NCBI GenBank assembly: GCA_903813345.2
Contig: CAIIXF020000004.1
Location: 11,492,196-11,556,195 of the forward strand
Source: Owenia fusiformis
Lineage: Eukaryota > Annelida > Polychaeta > Sabellida > Oweniidae
Length of the DNA stretch: 64,000 nt
Direction of reading: 5' to 3'
A program made the translations under genes and the position numbers. Below the pieces are notes generated by a model, which was not told the DNA's origin, made no database searches, and saw nothing but the letters and a program-made list of their open reading frames with translations. Positions 10,145-20,446 of this stretch are shown in pieces (within the stretch, counting starts at the first letter, position 1; every line of letters begins with the position of its first letter).

Positions 10145-13100
10145 CTACAATGAAAATAGAAGAAATTACTTAGTACCATTTGCATTCGTTCGATTTCGCT
10201 TCTTAAAAGAGATCTTCGTCTTCGGTAGTTTATAACTAGACTCTGCACGCAGGGTAAGAAATGACCCGTCTATAGACTAGATCCACTCTGCCATTGTCTT
10301 CACCAATATCAATACAACCAACTTTACTTGGACAGTTATTTAATAATAAAGTGAAAATATAAAGCTAAACCTCGAGGATTTAGCGAAGTTCAGTTGACTT
10401 ATATTCTCTTGGGAACCACAGATTTTTTATAAATACTTGATCGATTTGAGTAATATACCTGTGTTAGCTGTGGACTTGATACTGATTTCTCTCCAGAGGG
10501 CCCGTTACAGACTTTGTCTACTGTAAACAATCAAAAATGTATTAATAGACAGGTTCCAATTCTAATAATTCAAGTTTTTGAGGCATTTTTTAGAAAAAGC
10601 AACAGACCTATTTTTACTCGATCAGTTTTTCATGCTGATAAAGATATTAAAAGATGACAGCTCAACGGGGTGGTCACGACACTGAATTTTGGCATGTTTA
10701 CCCCCCTAGGAAAATATTCTAGGGGTACTATGAAACTAGTTCATAACTCAAAGGATATATGAGCTATTGTTCTGAGTTGTACACCATACATTGCTAGTAC
10801 AAATATGAATACTATCCTAAAGTTATAGGTTGATACCCCTATTGGTCTCAAAAAAATACAATAAACAGGAAATAGATACACAATTTTTGTCTTGCCAATT
10901 TTATATTTGTAGCTTCAAGCAAAATATGACAGCTTTAACAGTTCATAGTAGTATTCTAAAATCATTTCCAAGCTATATTGGGTATTGTAATACATCTATT
11001 TTAGTTATGAAGTACTATTTTGTAATTTTAATATGACTTTATAGTCCCCTACCCCTGGAAAATTGAAGAAAGTGGATGTGGTGAATTTAATCATTTTGCA
11101 GCATTAAGTTAGAAACATGTATTGATAGACACCAAATCAATAAATCTATACCATCATCAAATGTTAGGTGACATTCTAATTCATTTATTACTAGAATATA
11201 GGACTTAAGATATTTTATATGTAAGTTTTCAATTTAGTACATATATCATAATGAAATCTAGTGTAATCACATACTAGAGAGCACATTGACATAAAGTCCA
11301 AACATTATAATCATCAATTGATCTCATTTGAGCAACTAGACTATGGTGGTCACCATGCACAAGTAATGTGCTACAGTGCCCTATGTACTAGGGCACGAGT
11401 CATTTGAGCCATATATACCTCCTGGTATATACCTTTACAACCCATTCAGAAGGGTCATTTACAATGTGCAAAACATGGCAAAAGTTCCGTAAAACTGTTA
11501 GTTCTCATCATCTGACCATATAGCAGAGTCCTCATTAAGCCATGATGCATCACAGCCAGATGTTAGAAAAGTAGCTAAGAATCTTTTTTATTAACCAAAG
11601 ATGACTTTCCCACCGATGTTGCATCACACTGTACTGTCAACTGTACATGTTGCTTTCAATTTAGATCAATCAACATAGATCTGATTCTGCATTTAAATAC
11701 CAAGACTTCAGTTTACTTCAACTGTCATGACTAAAGCATTTGATAGTATTTACATAATAATGTTATAAAGGAGCATGTAGGTTATCGCAAACAACTTCAG
11801 ACAATGGTCCTTTTTCCATATAGCTTTGAAATCTCGTTAAGGTCTTGTTTTTAATGAGATTTTAGGAGATCTGCATTTTTAACCATTAAAAACTAATGTT
11901 TTCTTCCATCTGATGGCATATTTGAATTATGTGAGTAATTCTCTATCAAAACAACTTTGATTTGCACTGTAATTTACCATTATTCAAATTCTAATGATTT
12001 ACTGGTTGTCTAAAAAAGGTCGGGCTAAATCCCCATTGACACAATGCTGAAAAACCTTAAAAAGTTCATTTACTCTTCCAAGGATCATAATTTTAATGCG
12101 AAATCACAATCCACATGTCAATAAGATCATAAAGTTACATTCCAATGATGTTTTAAGTTGATCCAAATGGAATTACTTCTTAAATCAAGAAATTAAGTGA
12201 CTCTGGCAATACATTTACATGTATTCTAGCCCTACCCAAGCTCTACCAATACCCATGATGCCATCTATTTTTCATTTATATGGAAAAAGGTCAATTCTAA
12301 CTTGAATTATTAATATTTTCTGACCATGAAGTGATATTAAAGGGAATGGCCCAATCAACATACATTTTACTAAAAATGATGACCTAGTTTTTACCAAAGA
12401 TGCAAGCTTTAATTATATTGTTGAATGCATAATTAGAATATGCTTTGAGACATGTTCTATTTCCTAAGAGGAAAAGTAGATTGCTCCAGGGACTTTAAAG
12501 ACACTGTATTTGGATGACCAAAATGAACTGAAACCAATGGATAGCATGAATTTTTTCAAAGGGGAAATAACATGGGGAACACTAATCTTAGGGGAATTCA
12601 GTTTTCGTTTCAAGAGCTATTTGATATATTAAAATAAAGAATAGTAATGCATGAAACATTGTTAAAATGATTGCATTTTTGGTGAAAATGAGGTCAACAA
12701 CTTTGAAAAAATATATTGATGGGTTGATTGTAGTGAAATATCTCCAAGTCCGATTGACTTTATTATCCCTGTATACCTGTCTTCATGATCAGGAAATAGT
12801 CATAATCAAAGATATAACTGTCTGAAATTGTTTGTGATAACTTACCTGAACATTTGCAGGTCAAATCAGGAGTGACACAATTTATTTCCACCAAATTTTA
12901 CGATAGTATTTTCTTCATAAGATAGAGTGTCACTTGTGAAATTTATTGATTGACCTGAGATCGTATCATATCTTTATGAAATAGAAGCGAAATAGCCATA
13001 TTGAACTTTAATGAATGTTGTTTGCCACTTTTCGACAATTTCGTCAAAATTTGGGGGTTTTGGGGGAGGGGTACAATTAGGTTAAAAAATTCACCTGATT

Positions 13101-16100
13101 CAGACTATCCTTAAATGAGCACTGATTCACACGAGAGCATAACTTTTCCAAAACATGTTAGTGTTATTTTTGGAACACTTACATTAATGTTTCGTCTAAT
13201 TTTCCCTCAGAGTTTCCTCATCATTGTCTTAGGCCATATTTGTTGAGATATATGAATGTTCATTATTAAAATCTTGCCTTCCTTTGCAGTTGGAGAAGAC
13301 TCGGCATTAGGTGTTATAAGTCCCAGACCACGATAAATAAAAAATAACAACACAATGACATAGAACTGATAAACGTTTTCTCTTGTGCGTGTCAGCCATC
13401 GGTCTACCAAATTAATTGCTATTCAGTGGGAAGAAACTCATTTTTCAGTTTCCATTTTAATTTCCTGACAAATAGAGCGATCATCCCAGCATTTTTTCTA
13501 TGATCTATATATCTATGTGCCTTAGCAACTTCTGTTTTAGAGAACAATAAAACAATAGAAAAGATTACTTTACCATAATTCTAATCATCCCACATTGTAG
13601 ACATATTTAGAATTAAAAATATGAAGAGAATGACAAAACCTCTTAAAACACATTTCTTAGGAAACAAATAGTGTGGTATTCTTGTTACTATGGCAACATA
13701 GTTTTTTTTATTTTTGTCATTTTTGTCATACAGATTACCTATCATACCAGGACCAAATCCTGAAAATTTGAATTCAGTATCTTCATTAGTATCTAAGATA
13801 TATAGGCTTCTTATAGTATCCCCTGCAGATTTCATCGGAGTATAAGGAAAATGCTCTGAAGAGGGATGCCCAAGGATGCCACTTAACAGTTCTGGTATTT
13901 TTGAGGTCCCAACCCTCTATTCATGGGAATAGTTAACCATTGTAAAGGTACTCATGGTTAACTGACAGAATTGATTGTATCTTCAACTAAGAAGTCAATA
14001 AAATGTTAAAACCAGAAGAAAACCACACCAACTTTCTTCTATTTACCAGGGGTAGGGCATTATAAAGTCATATTAAAATTACAAAATAGTACTTCATCAC
14101 TATATAGATGTATTACAATATCAAACATAGCTTGGGAATGTTGTTAGAATACTGCTTTGAGCTGTTAAAGTTATCATATTTTGCTTGAAGCTACAAATAT
14201 AAAATAAACAAGAAAAAAATGACAATAATTGCATATTTTTTTCTAATTAATTGTATTTTTCCGAAACCAACGAAGATATCAACCTATAACTTTAGGATAG
14301 TATTCATCTCTGTACTAACAATGTATGCTGTAGAACTCAGAACAATAATTTATATATCCTTCAAGTTATGAACTAATATTATAGTACCCCCTAAGATAAT
14401 TTCCTAGGGGGGTAAAAACGCTAAAATGCAGTGTCGTGACCACCCCGTTGAGCTGTCATCTTTTAATATCTTTATCAGCATGAAAAACTGATCCAGAAAA
14501 AATAGGTCTGTTGCTTTTTCTAAAAAATGCCTCAAAAAGTCTTTCCCTTGAGATATTCTGAAATTGGAACCTGTCTATAATATGCAATGTTATCAAAGAA
14601 CAAGTTTTGTTTGTTAAATATATCACAAGTGGATTGTTGCTCCCTTAAACGGAAGATCGAGGTTTAAGACAAGCATACGATCCACGATTGGTGCATTTTA
14701 CAAATTGAGTGAGATGCTTATGTCCTTTTATATGAATATTAATGCCTACATTACTTTTGGAAATCATTGATATGTGAGACTTAAATGTAAAGTTGTTTTA
14801 ATTGCATATGGACATTGCAATAGTAAATGCTTGCAATACCTTTAGATTTGCACTTCCACTCAATCTCTACATATTTGTGTATCATTTCACATGGATCTCC
14901 AACTATTCCTTTTATTCGCAGTGAGTCTACTATACATTTGTTTTTTCCATTACACCACTTTTTAAGGAGCGGAAACGTCTTATCTTCGCTGGTACAGGCG
15001 GTATCCCGATAAAACCAGGAATTCATCCTATTTAAACAAAGGAGATTACAAATGCTCGAATTGCAAGCGCTTAAGTTAAAAGGAAAGGGGGTGTGGTTCC
15101 CCGGTGTGGTACACGTTGTACTGAGTAATTTGTGGTAGTTTACAAGTTTTGTATTTGCGCGAACATACAGCTCTAGTTAAGCGTGGAATTCACTGAAATA
15201 AAAACATTTTTCATCCAGGCATGGGGGCTCATATATCATCAACGTTATCATATAGTTTTCATGACAAATCACTTAAGGCCACATTTACTAATCTTCAATA
15301 ATGTGTTCTAAAATACTTAATATCTTGCTAAATATAAAATTTAATTTATTTTGCGCTATAAACGTATATTGTCTTAATTAACTACTTTATAGTGTGCTCA
15401 AGTATCGCCATACTTACCATAGGCCCGGAAAAATGTATAAAAAACCAGGTCGAAATCCCTTAGAAAAGAGATTTCTTTAAAGGACTCAGACTCGATTTTT
15501 ACAAATGTTCCCGGCCTATGCCACTTACAATGGGTTCGAGCATGTGTGTGTATCCTTCCTACCAAAATCAGCGTTGACGATCTTTATCTTTGATCCCCTG
15601 TTTTGACATTGTAATATGGTTGTACCACCTTCACAGAGGACTGTGCGTGGGGGAATTATAGGAGCTAAACCGGGGGGCACTGGGACACTCCTTCGACCTT
15701 TAATATAAATCAACACATGTTTTAATGGCAATCATCTATAAGTTATATCGTTGCTTTGAATCGAATTCCGTTTGTGTCATTTTCACTGTTATTAATAATG
15801 ACACAAACGGAATTCGATTCAAAGCAACGAGTGCGGCAAACGTCAAAATGGAGTGCGTCGTGGAAGAACTAAAACATGCACAATCTAACATCTAAAGCGG
15901 CATGTACAGATCATTACTCTCAGGTGTTAACGACGCAAATTATCAACGTAATGACTAATGCGTGTGTAACTTCATCCTCCGAACGCAGGAATCCGGATCG
16001 TTTAATCAAAGGAACATAAATGGTGATGTCTGGAGTTTTGCGTTCGGGTAATATGGTGTAGCTTAAACTGAACGATATACTTGCAAGCTAGCGCCCAATC

Positions 16101-19100
16101 CCGCGAATTTATATGAATGCTGAAATAAGAATAAATGAATTTTCTTTGTGAATGGTATATGTGATAAAATCTGAAAATAGTATCACTATTAAAAAGATGA
16201 ATTGATAACTATGTCGATAACAGAGGGCACATCATTACCTTTACATTCCCACTCTACTTCAACGTAACTGATCTTTGTTATACATGGGTCTCCGACTATT
16301 CCTACTATAGTCCTTTGGTCGACGACGCACTTTTCTTTTCCATTGCAAATACTCTTCAGAAGAGGGAATGTTTGGTCTTTACTTGTACACGATGTGTCAG
16401 AATAAAACCCCGAGCCAAATCTATTGGATATAAGAATACAAGTTACACAATAGCTGTGTTTGCTTCGACATCCGGGTATGAATTCAAATTTTTAATCTCG
16501 AAACAAAAACCAAATCATCATTTCATAATGAAAACGAAAGATGATATATTGTATGTATTTCATGTATTTTACTTTATTTCGGACACATAACAATGTCTAC
16601 TTAGTTGCAAATGATGATGAAGGAGTACGATAGCGTTAGGGTACTCTTTATATTTCAGTATATATAGAACCCTACGATTGAGAAAAGTCTGAATTCTTAT
16701 AAGATACAAATAATTTTGTTTTGATTTATACTTTGTTAAAGTGAACAATACCTCATGATCACGGTTTGACATTGGTTTATCCCCCTTATTTTCCATATTT
16801 GAAAGTCTTATCAGTTATCACCGGAATGTTATAAAAACAGTTCGACCTTCGACCTGCACCTTCGACCTTCACCTTCGACTTACAGGGTGTCAAAAAAGCG
16901 GGCCAAAAAGAAAGTTATAAAAACCCTTCGACCTGCACCTTTGACTTATTGACGTTTTATACTCAGTTATGCATGCAGTTAGTAAACGATGTGAAAATGA
17001 AAACAGTTCTTGAATTCAAGCAAATGATTTCCATCGATCGATTCTTTTTTTCTTCGTAAATTGGTAAAAGGTTACCTGCATGAAAATACACTGGAAGTCG
17101 TGGTGTCGCTACAGTAAACAAGAGAATGATAATCTTTATAGTCTCCAATCGATGCGGGAATGTTGATCGATCATGTATATAATATTTCTACGGCTGCAAG
17201 AGGAGGGGGGAGGGGGCGGGCGACTAGTCAAATTTTTTTACAGGGGGGGGGGGGGTGCCGGTGAAACTCAAAATACCTACCCAATTAATTTTTAAAAAAC
17301 AAGACCCACTTCCGGCGATTTTTTGAAAAACAGTACCTATACAGTTTTAGGATTTTTCAAAGAGTAGACCCTAGGGATTTTTTATCATATCTAGTGTTTT
17401 TTCTTCAAAATGGGACCCACACCTAGGGATTTTCCGGTGAAAAAGTGACCCGTCCCCATACACAGGCCTGTCAACTTGGGAACACCTAACACGAGTGACT
17501 TGCAAATGTTGAACTGCACCTTTGTTCAAATTTTGGACACCTTGGTCCAAATCTGAACACCTTGGCCACATTTTGAACACCTTGGTTTAAATTTTATTGC
17601 ATATAATCAAAGTTTGGACACCTCAAATTTTTCGCGCTCGCGAACTGTTATCAGGGGCGGGGGGGGGGGGGGTAGGTAGGTACGAAATATTTAAAGCAAA
17701 ATGCGGGACATATACGGTATCCGCGTGAAAATTCCGAACGAAATGCGTTCCTTTTCGTCGTTCGGTTTTGTGGTGTATTGCCGATCATTTTTGAAAATGT
17801 TTTTGCAAGAATATTTTTGCTGGACAATATGCGTATTTGCGTGACATACTCTGTCACGTAAAAAAAACTGGCGTGACTTCAAATTTTCCAGCAAATGCGT
17901 GACAAATACGCAAATTGCGGGACAGTTGGACGGCCTGCATACAGTACAGCCAATATGTGGTACATTTTGGCTGCAGGCCTGCTAGTCACGTCTGAGACAT
18001 GGACTCCCCCATGGACTTGAGTGAATGTTTCTAACGTATTTCCTAATAGGCCTACTTATATAGGTGTTTACAATTATATGACTTATATGGAAATCCTTGT
18101 ATGGAAATATTATATAGTTTCGAAAGAAAATATGACTTTTGCGTGGTCAGAGATCGGCAAAAATAGCTTCTATAATATTTTCTTTTTGGACACCGTGTAG
18201 GTCGAAGGTGTAGGTCGAAGGTGCAAGTCGAAGGTCGAAGGGTTTTTATAACATTCCGTTATCACCTTGTCATATGCATTTGAGATATATACTTACTCTG
18301 GCTTCGTGCATGTGTGTTTGTTTTTCCTACCATAGTCTCCACTGCGGACATTTATCACAGTTCCAAATGCTTTGCATTTTAGAGTTGTCTTTTCATCTTG
18401 GCATATAAATGTACGCTTCACTATAACAAACATTAACAAATTGTTAGCAAATATCACTTTAGTCCCACAAGATAGTACAGAAATGGTCGAAGAGGTCAAA
18501 TAACTTGCCATTCACCTAAGAGGATATTTTACTACAAGTATGGTCAAAGAAGTCAATAAAGTCATGGGCCTTTGGGGACAGTAGACAAATGGCCGAAGAG
18601 TTGAACCATTCTCTATTTGATCTCCATGATAGTACAGAAATGATCGAAGCGGTGCACTTTCTAGCTGATGGCCAAAAAGGTTTTACAACTACTTTTCATT
18701 AAACATACTTGATAGTACAACGATGGTCGAAGAAAGCAATAACTTACCCTTGATTTAAGATGATAGTACAACGATGGTCGAATAAAGCAAAAACTTACCA
18801 TTGGCTTGAGATGATAGTACAACAATGGTGGAAGAGAACAACAACTTACCATTGGCTTGAGATGATAGTACAACAATGGTCGAAGAAAGCAATAACTTAC
18901 CCTTGGCTCGAGATGATAGCACAACGATGGTCGAAGAAAGCAATAACTTACCCTTGGCTTGAGATGATAGCACAACAATGGTCGAAGAAAGCAATAACTT
19001 ACCTTTGGTTTAATATGATAGTACAACGATGGTCGAAGAAAGCAATAACTTACCCTTGGCTTGAGATGATAGTACAACAATGGTGGAAGAGAACAACAAC

Positions 19101-20446
19101 TTACCATTGGCTTGAGATGATAGCACAACAATGGTCGAAGAGAACAACAACTTACCATTGGCTTGAGATGATAGTACAACAATGGTCGAAGAGAACAACA
19201 ACTTGCCCTTGGCTTGAGATGATAGTACAACAATGGTCGAAGAGAACAACAACTTGCCCTTGGCTTGAGATGATAGCACAACAATGGTCGAAGAGAACAA
19301 CAACTTACCATTGGCTTAAGATGATAGTACAACAATGGTCGAAGAGAACAACAACTTGCCCTTGGCTTGAGATGATAGTACAACAATGGTCGAAGAGAAC
19401 AACAACTTGCCCTTGGCTTGAGATGATAGCACAACAATGGTCGAAGAGAACAACAACTTACCATTGGCTTAAGATGATAGTACAACAATGGTCGAAGAGA
19501 ACAACAACTTGCCCTTGGCTTGAGATGATAGTATAACAATGGTCGAAGAGAACAACAACTTGCCCTTGGCTTGAGAAGATAGTACAACTATGGTCGAAGA
19601 AAGCAATAACTTACTCTTGGCTTGAGAAGAAAGTACAACGATGGTCGAAGAAAGCAATTACTTACCATTGGCTTGAGATGATAGTACAACAATGGTCGAA
19701 GAGAACAACAACTTGCCCTTGGCTTGAGATGATAGTACAACGATGGTCGAAGAAAGCAATAGCTTACTCTTGGCTTGAGAAGAAAGTACAACGATGGTCG
19801 AAGAAAGCAATTACTTGCCCTTGATTTAAGATGATAGTACAACGATGGTCGAAGAAAGCCATAACTTACACTTGGCTTGAGAAGAAAGTACAACGATGGT
19901 AGAAGAAAGCCATAACTTACACTTGGCTTGAGAAGAAAGTACAACGATGGTCCAAGAAAGCAATAGCTTACTCTTGGATTGAGAAGAAACTAAAACGATG
20001 GTCGAAAAAAGCAATAACTTACCCTTGGTTTAAGATGATAGTACAACGATGGCCGAAGAAAGCAATAACTTTATCTTGGCCTGATAATATAGTACAACGA
20101 TGGACACAGAAAGCAATAACTTACCATTGGCTTGAGATGATAGTACAACGATGGTCGAAGAAAGCAATAACTTACCCTTGGCTCGAGATGATAGCACAAC
20201 GATGGTCGAAGAAAGCAATAACTTACCCTTGGCTCGAGATGATAGCACAACGATGGTCGAAGAAAGCAATAACTTACCCTTGGCTTGAGATGATAGCACA
20301 ACAATGGTCGAAGAAAGCAATAACTTACCTTTGGTTTAATATGATAGTACAACGATGGTCGAAGAAAGCAATAACTTACCCTTGGCATGAGATGACACGA
20401 TAAGGAAAGCTACCACGAACAGGTATCCAGGTGTACATATTCTTTC
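9917..20446 (-). CDS. Secreted double-SUEL lectin with a C-terminal VHL beta-like domain
   Basis: Seven exons join with matching phases: 20446-20380, 18420-18297, 16420-16239, 15697-15529, 15027-14840, 10520-10459 and 10144-9917, giving 339 residues plus an unseen N-terminal Met exon. Order: signal core (LFVVAFLIVSS), SUEL lectin 1 (about 24-124), SUEL lectin 2 (about 135-243), short linker, VHL beta-like domain (about 250-339). Both lectin domains show the family landmarks: GDYGRK/ADFGRK, HTC, GDPC and a final YVEVEWEC/YVEIEWKC. SUEL domains bind galactose or rhamnose. The last domain resembles the substrate-binding beta sheet of VHL (SVVLIWVN, IPPGG, TYSKHYFVA, LYVP). VHL beta domains normally act inside cells, so pairing with a signal peptide and lectins is odd. 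Translation start is unresolved because the first exon seen begins at an acceptor (TTGTTTCAG) in phase 0. Confidence 0.75.
10256..10362 (-). pseudogene. Decayed partial copy of the VHL-like exon
   Basis: This ~107-bp stretch repeats the 5' part of the VHL-like exon and its acceptor (original at 10055-10163), for example AATATCAATACAACC and TTGGACAGTT against GTGGACAGTT. It has diverged and has no usable acceptor AG at the matching place. It lies in the last intron, so it is a local tandem duplication that lost function. Confidence 0.6.
10459..10520 (-). CDS. Linker exon between lectin and VHL-like parts
   Basis: This 62-base exon (phase 1 to 0) lies between GTTTACAG and ACAG|GTATAT. It encodes VDKVCNGPSGEKSVSSPQLTQ in two pieces of low complexity; the SSPQLTQ end aligns with the start of the VHL beta domain (NSREPSQ). 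A 4-kb inserted element ends only 25 nt upstream of its 3' splice site. Confidence 0.6.
10546..14577. mobile_element. 4.0-kb non-autonomous element with ~540-bp terminal inverted repeats
   Basis: The ends are inverted copies (TAGACAGGTTCC ... GGAACCTGTCTA) and the similarity continues inward to about 11085 and 14020, including a shared GACAGCTCAACGGGGTGGTC block. TAA flanks both sides (10543-10545, 14578-14580), a 3-bp target duplication as made by PIF/Harbinger-type elements. No transposase was recognised. Minus-strand open stretches at 13207-13835 include hydrophobic segments but no known family. The element fills nearly the whole intron between the second SUEL domain and the linker exon. 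Confidence 0.7.
14840..15027 (-). CDS. SUEL lectin domain 2, second half
   Basis: This 188-base exon (phase 2 to 1, acceptor TTTAAATAG, donor AAAG|GTATTG) encodes FYRDTACTSEDKTFPLL, CNGKNKCIVD, GIVGDPC and HKYVEIEWKC. It is closely similar to domain 1, second half, with all framework cysteines kept. The following intron carries the 4-kb long-TIR element. Confidence 0.75.
15529..15697 (-). CDS. SUEL lectin domain 2, first half
   Basis: This 169-base exon (phase 1 to 2) starts with a Pro-rich linker (SVPVPPGLAPIIPP) and continues with TVLCEGGTTILQC, IVNADFGRKD and HTC. The donor is ATT|GTAAGTG. Its acceptor is TATTAAAG. A perfect 34-bp inverted repeat lies about 50 bp upstream, in the preceding intron. 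Confidence 0.75.
15748..15830. repeat. Perfect 34-bp inverted repeat (hairpin)
   Basis: Arms 15748-15781 and 15797-15830 are exact complements separated by 15 nt. In the lectin pre-mRNA this would fold into a long perfect hairpin about 50 nt upstream of the exon that starts at 15697. The arms contain GAATTC and no coding sense. Confidence 0.8.
16239..16420 (-). CDS. SUEL lectin domain 1, second half
   Basis: This 182-base exon (phase 2 to 1, acceptor ATCCAATAG, donor AAAG|GTAATG) encodes CTSKDQTFPLL, CNGKEKCVVD, VGIVGDPC and ISYVEVEWEC, the conserved second half of a SUEL domain with the DPC motif and closing WxC. The split between half-domains is the same as in domain 2, which supports ancestral domain duplication. 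Confidence 0.75.
16823..18257. mobile_element. 1.4-kb TIR element with 9-bp target duplication (Mutator-like)
   Basis: The element begins GGAATGTTATAAAAAC and ends in the exact complement. Both sides are flanked by GTTATCACC (16814-16822, 18258-18266). A 9-bp duplication is typical of Mutator-like elements. Just inside each end are tandem TTCGACC/GGTCGAA heptamers. The interior has G-runs near 17195-17260 and 17655-17670 and short repeats of ACACCTTGGT (17535-17590). No transposase is seen, so it is non-autonomous. It sits in the intron that splits SUEL domain 1. Confidence 0.75.
18297..18420 (-). CDS. SUEL lectin domain 1, first half
   Basis: This 124-base exon (phase 1 to 2, acceptor TGTTATAG, donor CAGA|GTAAGTA) encodes the first half of a SUEL domain: FICQDEKTTLKC, then INVRSGDYGRK and HTC. 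The GDYGR segment matches the ANYGR signature of rhamnose-binding lectins. It joins the exon at 16420 in phase 2. Confidence 0.75.
18465..18710. repeat. Degenerate outer units of the 51-bp array
   Basis: Diverged pieces of the same repeat (GATAGTACAGAAATGGTCGA near 18470 and 18632, GGTCAAAGAAGTC near 18540) extend to within about 45 bp of the first SUEL exon. They are older than the regular units and show that the array spans the whole of intron 1. Confidence 0.65.
18711..20394. repeat. 51-bp minisatellite, 33 units, filling lectin intron 1
   Basis: Units recur every 51 bases with no length change from 18762 to 20343. On the minus strand each contains CATCTCAAGCCAAGG followed by GTAAGTTATTG (or GCAAGTTGTTG), matching the end of the signal-peptide exon (CATCTCATGCCAAGG|GTAAGT) and its intron start. 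Roughly three quarters of the units keep GTAAG; the rest have GCAAG. Because 51 is a multiple of 3, long frames with a 17-residue period appear on both strands; these are by-products. Confidence 0.85.
20380..20446 (-). CDS. Signal-peptide exon of the lectin gene
   Basis: The acceptor TTGTTTCAG and donor CCAAGG|GTAAGTT bound 67 bases, phase 0 to 1. The encoded stretch LFVVAFLIVSSHAK is a hydrophobic core followed by a small-residue cleavage-like site. There is no in-frame ATG, so the Met codon must be in an upstream exon not identified here. The last 16 bases of this exon and its donor are the seed of the adjacent 51-bp repeat array. Confidence 0.6.

Noticed and set aside
13207-13835. Minus-strand hydrophobic frames inside the 4-kb element as a captured membrane gene
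   Set aside because: Short, no recognised family and no joining splice sites; kept only as a remark in the element entry.
18760-19536. 258-codon plus-strand frame with repeats MIVQQWSKRTTT
   Set aside because: Same minisatellite read on the other strand; no promoter, splice sites or domain.
18661-19587. 308-codon minus-strand frame with 17-residue repeats (HLKPRASCCSLRPLLYY)
   Set aside because: It is a by-product of the 51-bp period in an intron; similar frames exist on both strands and no splice or start context supports it.
18711-20394. CRISPR-like array
   Set aside because: The units are contiguous with no spacers, and the window is eukaryotic.
20381-20438. ATG at 20438 (MYTWIPVRGS) as the lectin start
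   Set aside because: That frame is not hydrophobic and ends in phase 2 at the donor, which does not fit the phase-1 SUEL exon.
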